Below are positions 1-10,737 of a stretch of DNA of 64,000 bases, one piece after another. Origin of the DNA: Clavelina lepadiformis (lineage: Eukaryota > Chordata > Ascidiacea > Aplousobranchia > Clavelinidae); the NCBI RefSeq assembly GCF_947623445.1, contig NC_135246.1:17963856-18027855 (forward strand). Direction: 5' to 3'. A program made the position numbers and the translations under genes. The notes beneath the pieces are model-generated. The model saw only the letters and a program-made list of their open reading frames with translations. It made no database searches and was not told the DNA's origin. Position 1 is the first letter of the stretch. Every line of letters starts with the position of its first letter.

Positions 1-55
1 TTTCCTTCTTTTGTGGTAAGTATTTTAACAACGGAGATCAATAGAAAACATCGAA

Positions 56-173
56 GTCAGGTTGGCCGAGTGGTCTAAGGCGCCACACTCAAGCAGAGGC
101 TTAGTCGCTTTGTGCGGCTCTAGTTTGTTCTGGTCTCCGAATGGAGGCGTGGGTTCGAATCCCACTTCTGACA
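56..173 (+). tRNA. trnL-CAA: tRNA-Leu(CAA), unit 1, intron-containing
   Basis: Leucine tRNA reading UUG, with a long variable arm. The mature part is 84 nt and is interrupted after anticodon-loop position 37 by a 34-nt intron (94-127), as in other animal tRNA-Leu(CAA) genes. The acceptor stem pairs GTCAGG with the CTTCTGAC end and A is the discriminator. The B box GGTTCGAATCC is intact. This copy has T instead of A at position 7, and CCACA instead of CCAGA in the anticodon stem, which leaves a C:C mismatch against TCTGG. The same variants recur in units 8 and 14, which marks a block duplication. Confidence 0.9.
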
Positions 174-361
174 TTACCTTTGGAAATTTTTACTTCACAT
201 ATATGCTAACTTTGTGTCGGATTGCATTGAAGTGGATAGTAAAATTGAACATTGAAAAACTTATGTCTTAGTTTAACAACAGTTCGATTAAATCATATTT
301 TTAATATTCTAGGCTGGATTGTTTATTAAAGCGTGAAAATGTAAAAGGTTTGTATGTGTTT

Positions 362-435
362 GTCTCTGTGGCGCAATGGATTAGCGCGCTGGACTTCTAA
401 TCCAGAGGTTCCGGGTTCGAGTCCCGGCAGGGATG
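362..435 (+). tRNA. trnR-TCT: tRNA-Arg(TCT), unit 1
   Basis: Arginine tRNA reading AGA; 74 nt, no intron. The anticodon stem CTGGA/TCCAG encloses the loop CTTCTAA with anticodon TCT. The T arm is CCGGG-TTCGAGT-CCCGG and the D arm contains AATGGATTAGC. The acceptor ends GTCTCTG/CAGGGAT with G as discriminator, the same layout as vertebrate tRNA-Arg(TCT). This is the consensus sequence of the array. A T6 run follows about 13 nt downstream as a likely RNA polymerase III terminator. Confidence 0.96.
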
Positions 436-720
436 ATTGGCTTAATATTTTTTAAAGCTCAACACTTAACTGTACAAGTTTTCATCCAAAATTGCGCAAA
501 CCGTTAACATCATCGTCTCAGTCTTGTATGAAGTAAATCTTCAATGAAACAATCTGGCCTGGTTCATTGTGTTTATCCTCGATTAAACATCTTTGCATGC
601 ATCTGTGAATCACTGCCACTGCCACGAGGAAAAACCAACCGTGATATTAATGCCAAATTAAGCCTTTTCCTTCTTTTGTGGTAAGTATTTTAACAACGGA
701 GATACATAGAAAACATCGAA

Positions 721-838
721 GTCAGGATGGCCGAGTGGTCTAAAGCGCCAGACTCAAGCAGAGGCTTAGTCGCTTTGTGCGGCTCTAGGGTGTTCTGGTC
801 TCCGAATGGAGGCGTGGGTTCGAATCCCACTTCTGACA
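721..838 (+). tRNA. trnL-CAA: tRNA-Leu(CAA), unit 2
   Basis: 118 bp with 34-nt intron; intact B box and anticodon stem. It has TCTAAAGCGCC instead of TCTAAGGCGCC in the D arm, a marker shared with units 9 and 15. Confidence 0.93.
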
Positions 839-1026
839 TTACCTTTGGAAACTTTTACTTTACATATATGCTAACTTTGTGTCGGATTGCATTGAAGTGG
901 ATAGTAAAATTGAACATTGAGAAACTTATGTCTTAGTTCAACAACAGTTCGATTAAATCATATTTTTAATATTCTAGCCTGGATTGTTTATTAAAGCGTG
1001 AAAAAGTAAAAGGTTGGTATGTGTTT

Positions 1027-1100
1027 GTCTCTGTGGCGCAATGGATTAGCGCGCTGGACTTCTAATCCAGAGGTTCCGGGTTCGAGTCCCGGCAGGGATG
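1027..1100 (+). tRNA. trnR-TCT: tRNA-Arg(TCT), unit 2
   Basis: Identical to the array consensus; 74 nt, anticodon TCT. Confidence 0.96.
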
Positions 1101-1381
1101 ATTGGCTTATTATTTTTTAAAGCTCATCACTTAACTGTACAAGTTTTCATCCAAAATTGAGCAAACCGTTAACATCATCGTCTCAGTCTTGTATGAAGTA
1201 AATGTTCATTGAAACAATCTGGCCTGGTTCATTGTGTTTATCCTCGATTAAACATTGTTGCATGCATCTGTGAAATTTACACAGCCTCGTGGGAAAACAA
1301 CCGTGATATTAATTCCAAATTAAGCCTTTCCTTGTTTTGTGGTAAGTATTTTAACAACGGAGATCAATAGAAAACATCGAA

Positions 1382-1499
1382 GTCAGGATGGCGGAGTGGT
1401 CTAAGGCGCCAGACTCAAGCAGAGGCTTAGTCGCTTTGAGCGGCTCTAGGGTGTTCTGGTCTCCGAATGGAGGCGTGGGTTCGAATCCCACTTCTGACA
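1382..1499 (+). tRNA. trnL-CAA: tRNA-Leu(CAA), unit 3
   Basis: 118 bp. It has GCGGAGTGG instead of GCCGAGTGG in the A-box region, shared only with unit 10. The intron has one substitution. Confidence 0.9.
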
Positions 1500-1687
1500 T
1501 TACCTTTGGAAACTTTTACTTCACATATATGCTAACTTTGTGTCGGATTGCATTGAAGTGGATAATAAAATTGAACATTGAGAAACTGATGTCTTAGTTC
1601 AACAACAGTTCGATTAAATCATATTTTTAATATTCTAGCCTGGATTGTTTTTTAAAGCGTGAAAAAGTAAAAGGTTGGTATGTGTTT

Positions 1688-1761
1688 GTCTCTGTGGCGC
1701 AATGGATTAGCGCGCTGGACTTCTAATCCAGAGGTCCCGGGTTCGAGTCCCGGCAGGGATG
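1688..1761 (+). tRNA. trnR-TCT: tRNA-Arg(TCT), unit 3
   Basis: 74 nt. Variable loop AGGTC instead of AGGTT, a frequent neutral subtype in the array; all stems intact. Confidence 0.95.
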
Positions 1762-2040
1762 ATTGGCTTAATACTTTTTAAAGCTCATCACTTAATTGTA
1801 CAAGTTTTCATCCAAAATTGAGCAAACCGTTAACATCATTGTCTCAGTCTTGTATGAAGTAAATCTTCAATGAAACAATCTGGCCTGGTTCATTGTGTTT
1901 ATCCTCGATTAAACATCGTTGCATGCATCTGTGAACCACTGCCACGAGGAAAAACCAACCGTGATATTAATTCCAAATTAAGCCTTTTCCTTGTTTTGTG
2001 GTAAGTATTTTAACAACGGAGATCAATAGAAAACATCGAA

Positions 2041-2158
2041 GTCAGGATGGCCGAGTGGTCTAAGGCGCCAGACTCAAGCAGAAGCTTAGTCGCTTCGAGC
2101 GGCTCTAGGGTGTTCTGGTCTCCGAATGGAGGCGTGGGTTCGAATCCCACTTCTGACA
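2041..2158 (+). tRNA. trnL-CAA: tRNA-Leu(CAA), unit 4
   Basis: 118 bp. The mature sequence matches the consensus; three changes lie only in the intron. Confidence 0.95.
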
Positions 2159-2346
2159 TTACCTTTGGAAACTTTTACTTCACATATATGCTAACTTTGT
2201 GTCGGATTGCATTGAAGTGGATAATAAAATTGAACATTGAGAAACTTATGTCTTAGTTCAACAACAGTTCGATTAAATCATATTTTTAATATTCTAGCCT
2301 GGATTGTTTTTTAAAGCGTAAAAATGTAAAAGGTTTGTATGTGTTT

Positions 2347-2420
2347 GTCTCTGTGGCGCAATGGATTAGCGCGCTGGACTTCTAATCCAGAGGTCCCGGG
2401 TTCGAGTCCCGGCAGGGATG
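2347..2420 (+). tRNA. trnR-TCT: tRNA-Arg(TCT), unit 4
   Basis: 74 nt, AGGTC variable-loop subtype, stems intact. Confidence 0.95.
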
Positions 2421-2701
2421 ATTGACTTATTATTTTTTAAAGCTCAACACTTAACAGTACAAATTTTCATCCAAAATTGAGCAAACCGTTAACATCATCG
2501 TCTCAGTCTTGTATGAAGTAAATCTTCATTGAAACAATCTGGCCTGGTTCATTGTGTTTATCCTCGATTAAACATCGTTGCATGCATCTGTGAAATTTAC
2601 ACAGCCTCGTGGGAAAACAACCGTGATATTAATTCCAAATTAAGCCTTTCCTTGTTTTGTGGTAAGTATTTTAACAACGGAGATACATAGAAAACATCGA
2701 A

Positions 2702-2819
2702 GTCAGGATGGCCGAGTGGTCTAAGGCGCCAGACTCAAGCAGAGGCTTAGTCGCTTTGAGCGGCTCTAGGGTGTTCTGGTCTCCGAATGGAGGCGTGGGT
2801 TCGAATCCCACTTCTGACA
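2702..2819 (+). tRNA. trnL-CAA: tRNA-Leu(CAA), unit 5
   Basis: 118 bp. Mature sequence consensus; one intron substitution. Confidence 0.95.
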
Positions 2820-3007
2820 TTACCTTTGGAAACTTTTACTTCACATATATGCTAACTTTGTGTCGGATTGCATTGAAGTGGATAATAAAATTGAACATTG
2901 AGAAACTTATGTCTTAGTTCAACAACAGTTCGATTAAATCATATTTTCAATATTCTAGCCTGGATTGTTTTTTAAAGCGTGAAAAAGTAAAAGGTTGGTA
3001 TGTGTTT

Positions 3008-3081
3008 GTCTCTGTGGCGCAATGGATTAGCGCGCTGGACTTCTAATCCAGAGGTTTCCGGTTCGAGTCCCGGCAGGGATG
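3008..3081 (+). tRNA. trnR-TCT: tRNA-Arg(TCT), unit 5, T-arm variant
   Basis: 74 nt. The T arm reads TTTCCGGTTCGAG instead of TTCCGGGTTCGAG, which weakens one pair of the T stem; otherwise consensus. Confidence 0.85.
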
Positions 3082-3362
3082 ATTGGCTTAATCTTTTTTA
3101 AAGCTCATCACTTAATTGTACAAGTTTTCATCCAAAATTGAGCAAACCGTTAACATCATCGTCTCAGTCTTGTATGAAGTAAATCTTCATTGAAACAATC
3201 TGGCCTGGTTCATTGTGTTTATCCTCGATTAAACATCGTTGCATGCATCTGTGAAATTTACACAGCCTCGTGGGAAAACAACCGTGATATTAATTCCAAA
3301 TTAAGCCTTTCCTTGTTTTGTGGTAAGTATTTTAACAACGGAGATCAATAGAAAACATCGAA

Positions 3363-3480
3363 GTCAGGATGGCCGAATGGTCTAAGGAGCCAGACTCAAG
3401 CAGAGGCTTAGTCGCTTTGTGCGGCTCTAGGGTGTTCTGGTCTCCGAATTGAGGCGTGGGTTCGAATCCCACTTCTGACA
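3363..3480 (+). tRNA. trnL-CAA: tRNA-Leu(CAA), unit 6, degenerate
   Basis: 118 bp. Changes in the A box (GCCGAATGG), the D stem (AAGGAGCC) and the variable arm (CCGAATTGAGG). The combination suggests a weak or inactive copy. Confidence 0.7.
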
Positions 3481-3668
3481 TTACCTTTGGAAACTTTTAC
3501 TTCACATATATGCTAACTTTGTGTCGAATTGCATTGAAGTGGATAGTAAAATTGAACATTGAGAAACTTATGTCTTAGTTCAACAACAGTTCGATTAAAT
3601 CATATTTTTAATATTCTAGCCTGGATTGTTTTTTAAAGCGTGAAAATGTAAAAGGTTTGTATGTGTTT

Positions 3669-3742
3669 GTCTCTGTGGCGCAATGGATTAGCGCGCTGGA
3701 CTTCTAATCCAGAGGTTCCGGGTTCGAGTCCCGGCAGGGATG
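3669..3742 (+). tRNA. trnR-TCT: tRNA-Arg(TCT), unit 6
   Basis: Consensus, 74 nt. Confidence 0.96.
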
Positions 3743-4023
3743 ATTGGCTTAATATTTTTTAAAGCTCATCACTTAATTGTACAAGTTTTCATCCAAAATT
3801 GAGCAAACCGTTAACATCATCGTCTCAGTCTTGTATGAAGTAGATCTTCAATGAAAAAATCTGGCCTGGTTCATTGTGTTTATCCTCGATTAAACATCGT
3901 TGCATGCATTTGTGAAATTTACACAGCCTTGAGAAAAAACAACCGTGATATTAATTCCAAATAAAGCCTTTCCTTGTTTTGTAGTAAGTATTTTAACAAC
4001 GGATATCCATAGAAAACATCGAA

Positions 4024-4141
4024 GTCAGGATGGCCGAGTGGTCTAAGGCGCCAGACTCAAGCAGAGGCTTAGTCGCTTTGTGCGGCTCTAGGGTGTTCTG
4101 GTCTCCGAATGGAGGCGTGGGTTCGAATCCCACTTCTGACA
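4024..4141 (+). tRNA. trnL-CAA: tRNA-Leu(CAA), unit 7
   Basis: 118 bp, full consensus including the intron. Good reference copy for the array. Confidence 0.97.
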
Positions 4142-4329
4142 TTACCTTTGGAAACTTTTACTTCACATATATGCTAACTTTGTGTCGGATTGCATTGAAG
4201 TGGATAGTAAAATTGAACATTGAGAAACTTATGTCTTAGTTCAACAACAGTTCGATTAAATCATATTTTTAATATTCTAGGCAGGATTGTTTATTAAAGT
4301 GTGAAAATGTAAAAGGTTGGTATGTGTTT

Positions 4330-4403
4330 GTCTCTGTGGCGCAATGGATTAGCGCGCTGGACTTCTAATCCAGAGGTTCCGGGTTCGAGTCCCGGCAGGG
4401 TTG
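4330..4403 (+). tRNA. trnR-TCT: tRNA-Arg(TCT), unit 7
   Basis: 74 nt. 3' end CAGGGTTG instead of CAGGGATG, breaking the 2:71 acceptor pair; shared with unit 13. Confidence 0.85.
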
Positions 4404-4685
4404 ATTGGCTTAATACTTTTTAAAGCTCATCACTTAATTGTACAAGTTTTCATCCAAAATTGAGCAAACCGTTAACATCATCGTCTCAGTCTTGTATGAA
4501 GTAAATCTTCAATGAAACAATCTGGCCTGGTTTATTGTGTTTATCCTCGATTAAACATCGTTGCATGCATTTGTGAAATTTACACAGCCTCGAGGCAAAA
4601 CAACCGTGATATTAATGCCAAATTAAGCCTTTTCCTTCTTTTGTGGTAAGTATTTTAACAACGGAGATCAATAGAAAACATCGAA

Positions 4686-4803
4686 GTCAGGTTGGCCGAG
4701 TGGTCTAAGGCGCCACACTCAAGCAGAGGCTTAGTCGCTTTGTGCGGCTCTAGTTTGTTCTGGTCTCCGAATGGAGGCGTGGGTTCGAATCCCACTTCTG
4801 ACA
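4686..4803 (+). tRNA. trnL-CAA: tRNA-Leu(CAA), unit 8
   Basis: 118 bp. Carries the unit 1 variants (GGTTGGCC, CCACA stem, TAGTTTG intron end) and begins the second higher-order block. Confidence 0.9.
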
Positions 4804-4991
4804 TTACCTTTGGAAATTTTTACTTCACATATATGCTAACTTTGTGTCGGATTGCATTGAAGTGGATAGTAAAATTGAACATTGAGAAACTTATGTCTTA
4901 GTTTAACAACAGTTCGATTAAATCATATTTTTAATATTCTAGGCTGGATTGTTTATTAAAGCGTGAAAATGTAAAAGGTTTGTATGTGTTT

Positions 4992-5065
4992 GTCTCTGTG
5001 GCGCAATGGATTAGCGAGCTGGACTTCTAATCCAGAGGTTCCGGGTTCGAGTCCCGGCAGGGATG
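4992..5065 (+). tRNA. trnR-TCT: tRNA-Arg(TCT), unit 8
   Basis: 74 nt. GCGAGCTGG instead of GCGCGCTGG in the D stem; otherwise consensus. Confidence 0.9.
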
Positions 5066-5350
5066 ATTGGCTTAATATTTTTTAAAGCTCAACACTTAAC
5101 TGTACAAGTTTTCATCCAAAATTGCGCAAACCGTTAACATCATCGTCTCAGTCTTGTATGAAGTAAATCTTCAATGAAACAATCTGGCCTGGTTCATTGT
5201 GTTTATCCTCGATTAAACATCTTTGCATGCATCTGTGAATCACTGCCACTGCCACGAGGAAAAACCAACCGTGATATTAATGCCAAATTAAGCCTTTTCC
5301 TTCTTTTGTGGTAAGTATTTTAACAACGGAGATACATAGAAAACATCGAA

Positions 5351-5468
5351 GTCAGGATGGCCGAGTGGTCTAAAGCGCCAGACTCAAGCAGAGGCTTAGT
5401 CGCTTTGTGCGGCTCTAGGGTGTTCTGGTCTCCGAATGGAGGCGTGGGTTCGAATCCCACTTCTGACA
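5351..5468 (+). tRNA. trnL-CAA: tRNA-Leu(CAA), unit 9
   Basis: 118 bp. Same TCTAAAGCGCC variant as unit 2. Confidence 0.93.
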
Positions 5469-5656
5469 TTACCTTTGGAAACTTTTACTTTACATATATG
5501 CTAACTTTGTGTCGGATTGCATTGAAGTGGATAGTAAAATTGAACATTGAGAAACTTATGTCTTAGTTCAACAACAGTTCGATTAAATCATATTTTTAAT
5601 ATTCTAGCCTGGATTGTTTATTAAAGCGTGAAAAAGTAAAAGGTTGGTATGTGTTT

Positions 5657-5730
5657 GTCTCTGTGGCGCAATGGATTAGCGCGCTGGACTTCTAATCCAG
5701 AGGTTCCGGGTTCGAGTCCCGGCAGGGATG
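5657..5730 (+). tRNA. trnR-TCT: tRNA-Arg(TCT), unit 9
   Basis: Consensus, 74 nt. Confidence 0.96.
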
Positions 5731-6011
5731 ATTGGCTTATTATTTTTTAAAGCTCATCACTTAACTGTACAAGTTTTCATCCAAAATTGAGCAAACCGTT
5801 AACATCATCGTCTCAGTCTTGTATGAAGTAAATGTTCATTGAAACAATCTGGCCTGGTTCATTGTGTTTATCCTCGATTAAACATTGTTGCATGCATCTG
5901 TGAAATTTACACAGCCTCGTGGGAAAACAACCGTGATATTAATTCCAAATTAAGCCTTTCCTTGTTTTGTGGTAAGTATTTTAACAACGGAGATCAATAG
6001 AAAACATCGAA

Positions 6012-6129
6012 GTCAGGATGGCGGAGTGGTCTAAGGCGCCAGACTCAAGCAGAGGCTTAGTCGCTTTGAGCGGCTCTAGGGTGTTCTGGTCTCCGAATGG
6101 AGGCGTGGGTTCGAATCCCACTTCTGACA
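6012..6129 (+). tRNA. trnL-CAA: tRNA-Leu(CAA), unit 10
   Basis: 118 bp. Same GCGGAGTGG variant as unit 3. Confidence 0.9.
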
Positions 6130-6317
6130 TTACCTTTGGAAACTTTTACTTCACATATATGCTAACTTTGTGTCGGATTGCATTGAAGTGGATAATAAAA
6201 TTGAACATTGAGAAACTGATGTCTTAGTTCAACAACAGTTCGATTAAATCATATTTTTAATATTCTAGCCTGGATTGTTTTTTAAAGCGTGAAAAAGTAA
6301 AAGGTTGGTATGTGTTT

Positions 6318-6391
6318 GTCTCTGTGGCGCAATGGATTAGCGCGCTGGACTTCTAATCCAGAGGTCCCGGGTTCGAGTCCCGGCAGGGATG
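6318..6391 (+). tRNA. trnR-TCT: tRNA-Arg(TCT), unit 10
   Basis: 74 nt, AGGTC subtype. Confidence 0.95.
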
Positions 6392-6670
6392 ATTGGCTTA
6401 ATACTTTTTAAAGCTCATCACTTAATTGTACAAGTTTTCATCCAAAATTGAGCAAACCGTTAACATCATTGTCTCAGTCTTGTATGAAGTAAATCTTCAA
6501 TGAAACAATCTGGCCTGGTTCATTGTGTTTATCCTCGATTAAACATCGTTGCATGCATCTGTGAACCACTGCCACGAGGAAAAACCAACCGTGATATTAA
6601 TTCCAAATTAAGCCTTTTCCTTGTTTTGTGGTAAGTATTTTAACAACGGAGATCAATAGAAAACATCGAA

Positions 6671-6788
6671 GTCAGGATGGCCGAGTGGTCTAAGGCGCCA
6701 GACTCAAGCAGAGGCTTAGTCGCTTTGAGCGGCTCTAGGGTGTTCTGGTCTCCGAATGGAGGCGTGGGTTCGAATCCCACTTTTGACA
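6671..6788 (+). tRNA. trnL-CAA: tRNA-Leu(CAA), unit 11
   Basis: 118 bp. 3' end CTTTTGACA instead of CTTCTGACA, turning one acceptor G:C pair into G:T. Confidence 0.92.
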
Positions 6789-6976
6789 TTACCTTTGGAA
6801 ACTTTTACTTCACATATATGCTAACTTTGTGTCGGATTGCATTGAAGTGGATAATAAAATTGAACATTGAGAAACTTATGTCTTAGTTCAACAACAGTTC
6901 GATTAAATCATATTTTTAATATTCTAGCCTGGATTGTTTTTTAAAGCGTAAAAATGTAAAAGGTTTGTATGTGTTT

Positions 6977-7050
6977 GTCTCTGTGGCGCAATGGATTAGC
7001 GCGCTGGACTTCTAATCCAGAGGTCCCGGGTTCGAGTCCCGGCAGGGATG
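6977..7050 (+). tRNA. trnR-TCT: tRNA-Arg(TCT), unit 11
   Basis: 74 nt, AGGTC subtype. Confidence 0.95.
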
Positions 7051-7331
7051 ATTGACTTATTATTTTTTAAAGCTCAACACTTAACAGTACAAATTTTCAT
7101 CCAAAATTGAGCAAACCGTTAACATCATCGTCTCAGTCTTGTATGAAGTAAATCTTCATTGAAACAATCTGGCCTGGTTCATTGTGTTTATCCTCGATTA
7201 AACATCGTTGCATGCATCTGTGAAATTTACACAGCCTCGTGGGAAAACAACCGTGATATTAATTCCAAATTAAGCCTTTCCTTGTTTTGTGGTAAGTATT
7301 TTAACAACGGAGATACATAGAAAACATCGAA

Positions 7332-7449
7332 GTCAGGATGGCCGAGTGGTCTAAGGCGCCAGACTCAAGCAGAGGCTTAGTCGCTTTGTGCGGCTCTAGG
7401 GTGTTCTGGTCTCCGAATTGAGGCGTGGGTTCGAATCCCACTTCTGACA
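7332..7449 (+). tRNA. trnL-CAA: tRNA-Leu(CAA), unit 12
   Basis: 118 bp. Variable-arm change CCGAATTGAGG, also in unit 6; remainder consensus. Confidence 0.9.
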
Positions 7450-7637
7450 TTACCTTTGGAAACTTTTACTTCACATATATGCTAACTTTGTGTCGGATTG
7501 CATTGAAGTGGATAGTAAAATTGAACATTGAGAAACTTATGTCTTAGTTCAACAACAGTTCGATTAAATCATATTTTTAATATTCTAGCCTGGATTGTTT
7601 TTTAAAGCGTGAAAAAGTAAAAGGTTGGTATGTGTTT

Positions 7638-7711
7638 GTCTCTGTGGCGCAATGGATTAGCGCGCTGGACTTCTAATCCAGAGGTCCCGGGTTCGAGTCC
7701 CGGCAGGGATG
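7638..7711 (+). tRNA. trnR-TCT: tRNA-Arg(TCT), unit 12
   Basis: 74 nt, AGGTC subtype. Confidence 0.95.
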
Positions 7712-7996
7712 ATAGGCTTAAAACTTTTTAAAGCTCATCACTTAATTGTACAAGTTTTTATCCAAAATTGCGCAAACCGTTAACATCATCGTCTCAGTCT
7801 TGTATGAAGTAAATCTTCAATGAAACAATCTAGCCTGGTTCATTGTGTTTATCCTCGATTAAACATCCTTGCATGCATCTGTGAATCACTGCCACTGCCA
7901 CGAGGAAAAACCAACCGTGATATTAATGCCAAATTAAGCCTTTTCCTTGTTTTGTGGTAAGTATTTTAACAAAGGAGATCAATAGAAAACATCGAA

Positions 7997-8114
7997 GTCA
8001 GGATGGCCGAGTGGTCTAAGGCGCCAGACTCAAGCAGAGGCTTAGTCGCTTTGTGCGGCTCTAGGGTGTTCTGGTCTCCGAATGGAGGCGTGGGTTCGAA
8101 TCCCACTTCTGACA
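7997..8114 (+). tRNA. trnL-CAA: tRNA-Leu(CAA), unit 13
   Basis: 118 bp, full consensus. Confidence 0.97.
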
Positions 8115-8302
8115 TTACCTTTGGAAACTTTTACTTCACATATATGCTAACTTTGTGTCGGATTGCATTGAAGTGGATAGTAAAATTGAACATTGAGAAA
8201 CTTATGTCTTAGTTCAACAACAGTTCGATTAAATCATATTTTTAATATTCTAGGCAGGATTGTTTATTAAAGTGTGAAAATGTAAAAGGTTGGTATGTGT
8301 TT

Positions 8303-8376
8303 GTCTCTGTGGCGCAATGGATTAGCGCGCTGGACTTCTAATCCAGAGGTTCCGGGTTCGAGTCCCGGCAGGGTTG
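8303..8376 (+). tRNA. trnR-TCT: tRNA-Arg(TCT), unit 13
   Basis: 74 nt. 3' end CAGGGTTG as in unit 7. Confidence 0.85.
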
Positions 8377-8658
8377 ATTGGCTTAATACTTTTTAAAGCT
8401 CATCACTTAATTGTACAAGTTTTCATCCAAAATTGAGCAAACCGTTAACATCATCGTCTCAGTCTTGTATGAAGTAAATCTTCAATGAAACAATCTGGCC
8501 TGGTTTATTGTGTTTATCCTCGATTAAACATCGTTGCATGCATTTGTGAAATTTACACAGCCTCGAGGCAAAACAACCGTGATATGAATGCCAAATTAAG
8601 CCTTTTCCTTCTTTTGTGGTAAGTATTTTAACAACGGAGATCAATAGAAAACATCGAA

Positions 8659-8776
8659 GTCAGGTTGGCCGAGTGGTCTAAGGCGCCACACTCAAGCAGA
8701 GGCTTAGTCGCTTTGTGCGGCTCTAGTTTGTTCTGGTCTCCGAATGGAGGCGTGGGTTCGAATCCCACTTCTGACA
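8659..8776 (+). tRNA. trnL-CAA: tRNA-Leu(CAA), unit 14
   Basis: 118 bp. Unit 1 subtype (GGTTGGCC, CCACA stem, TAGTTTG intron end); starts the third higher-order block. Confidence 0.9.
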
Positions 8777-8964
8777 TTACCTTTGGAAATTTTTACTTCA
8801 CATATATGCTAACTTTGTGTCGGATTGCATTGAAGTGGATAGTAAAATTGAACATTGAGAAACTTATGTCTTAGTTTAACAACAGTTCGATTAAATCATA
8901 TTTTTAATATTCTAGGCTGGATTGTTTATTAAAGCGTGAAAATGTAAAAGGTTTGTATGTGTTT

Positions 8965-9038
8965 GTCTCTGTGGCGCAATGGATTAGCGCGCTGGACTTC
9001 TAATCCAGAGGTTCCGGGTTCGAGTCCCGGCAGGGATG
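8965..9038 (+). tRNA. trnR-TCT: tRNA-Arg(TCT), unit 14
   Basis: Consensus, 74 nt. Confidence 0.96.
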
Positions 9039-9323
9039 ATTGGCTTAATATTTTTTAAAGCTCAACACTTAACTGTACAAGTTTTCATCCAAAATTGCGC
9101 AAACCGTTAACATCATCGTCTCAGTCTTGTATGAAGTAAATCTTCAATGAAACAATCTGGCCTGGTTCATTGTGTTTATCCTCGATTAAACATCTTTGCA
9201 TGCATCTGTGAATCACTGCCACTGCCACGAGGAAAAACCAACCGTGATATTAATGCCAAATTAAGCCTTTTCCTTCTTTTGTGGTAAGTATTTTAACAAC
9301 GGAGATACATAGAAAACATCGAA

Positions 9324-9441
9324 GTCAGGATGGCCGAGTGGTCTAAAGCGCCAGACTCAAGCAGAGGCTTAGTCGCTTTGTGCGGCTCTAGGGTGTTCTG
9401 GTCTCCGAATGGAGGCGTGGGTTCGAATCCCACTTCTGACA
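9324..9441 (+). tRNA. trnL-CAA: tRNA-Leu(CAA), unit 15
   Basis: 118 bp. Unit 2 subtype (TCTAAAGCGCC). Confidence 0.93.
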
Positions 9442-9629
9442 TTACCTTTGGAAACTTTTACTTTACATATATGCTAACTTTGTGTCGGATTGCATTGAAG
9501 TGGATAGTAAAATTGAACATTGAGAAACTTATGTCTTAGTTCAACAACAGTTCGATTAAATCATATTTTTAATATTCTAGGCTGGATTGTTTATTAAAGT
9601 GTGAAAATGTAAAAGGTTGGTATGTGTTT

Positions 9630-9703
9630 GTCTCTGTGGCGCAATGGATTAGCGCGCTGGACTTCTAATCCAGAGGTTCCGAGTTCGAGTCCCGGCAGGG
9701 ATG
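9630..9703 (+). tRNA. trnR-TCT: tRNA-Arg(TCT), unit 15, B-box variant
   Basis: 74 nt. T arm CCGAGTTCGAG instead of CCGGGTTCGAG, breaking one T-stem pair inside the B box. Confidence 0.83.
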
Positions 9704-9984
9704 ATTGACTTATCATTTTTTAAAGCTCAACACTTAACTGTACAAATTTTCATCCAAAATTGAGCAAACCGTTAACATCCTCGTCTCAGTCTTGTATGAA
9801 GTAAATCTTCATTGAAACAATCTGGCCTGGTTCATTGTGTTTATCCTCGATTAAACATCGTTGCATGCATCTGTGAAATTTACACAGCCTCGTGGGAAAA
9901 CAACCGTGATATTAATTCCAAATTAAGCCTTTCCTTGTTTTGTGGTAAGTATTTTAACAACGGAGATACATAGAAAACATCGAA

Positions 9985-10102
9985 GTCAGGTTGGCCGAGT
10001 GGTCTAAGGCGCCAGACTCAAGCAAAGGCTTAGTCGCTTTGTGCGGCTCTAGGGTGTTCTGGTCTCCGAGTGAAGGCGTGGGTTCGAATCCCACTTCTGA
10101 CA
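9985..10102 (+). tRNA. trnL-CAA: tRNA-Leu(CAA), unit 16
   Basis: 118 bp. GGTTGGCC at the 5' end and a changed variable arm (CCGAGTGAAGG); anticodon stem intact. Confidence 0.88.
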
Positions 10103-10290
10103 TTACCTTTGGAAACTTTTACTTCACATATATGCTAACTTTGTGTCGGATTGCATTGAAGTGGATAGTAAAATTGAACATTGAGAAACTTATGTCTTAG
10201 TTCAACAACAGTTCGATTAAATCATATTTTTAATATTCTAGCCTGGATTGTTTTTTAAAGCATGAAAATGTAAAAGGTTGGTATGTGTTT

Positions 10291-10364
10291 GTCTCTGTGG
10301 CGCAATGGATTAGCGCGCTGGACTTCTAATCCAGAGGTCCCGGGTTCGAGTCCCGGCAGGGATG
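10291..10364 (+). tRNA. trnR-TCT: tRNA-Arg(TCT), unit 16
   Basis: 74 nt, AGGTC subtype. Confidence 0.95.
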
Positions 10365-10737
10365 ATTGGCTTAATATATTTTAAAGCCCATCACTTAATT
10401 GTACAAGTTTTCATCCAAAATTGAGCAAACCGTTAACATCATCGTCTCAGTCTTGTATGAAATAAATCTTCAATGAAACAATCTGGCCTGGTTCATTGTG
10501 TTTATCCTCGATTAAACATTGTTGCATGCATCTTTGAATCACTGCCACTGCCACGAGGAAAAACCAACCGTGATGTTAATGCCAAGTTAAGCCTTTTCCT
10601 TCTTTTGTGGTAAGTATTTTAACAACGGAGATCAAGTTAACAACGGAGATCAAATTAAGCCAAATAATGCCAAATTAAGCCTTTTCCTTCTTTTGTGGTA
10701 AGTATTTTAACAACGGAGATCAATAGAAAACATCGAA

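Larger units (their letters stand above)
56..9700 (+). repeat. Higher-order repeat: units 1-7, 8-13 and 14-15
   Basis: The same ordered series of unit subtypes restarts at 56, 4686 and 8659. The order is the GGTTGGCC/CCACA unit, then the TCTAAAGCGCC unit, then the GCGGAGTGG unit. The first block has seven units (4630 bp) and the second six (3973 bp), so one unit was lost or gained in between. Spacers share the same small variants, for example the repeated CACTGCCACTGCC before units 2, 9 and 15. Confidence 0.9.

Noticed and set aside
62-271. A 69-codon open frame beginning MAEWSKAP, present in over 30 units
   Set aside because: It starts inside the tRNA-Leu gene and runs into the spacer. It is kept only because the whole unit is repeated, and it breaks freely in units 6, 12, 17, 18, 32 and 35.
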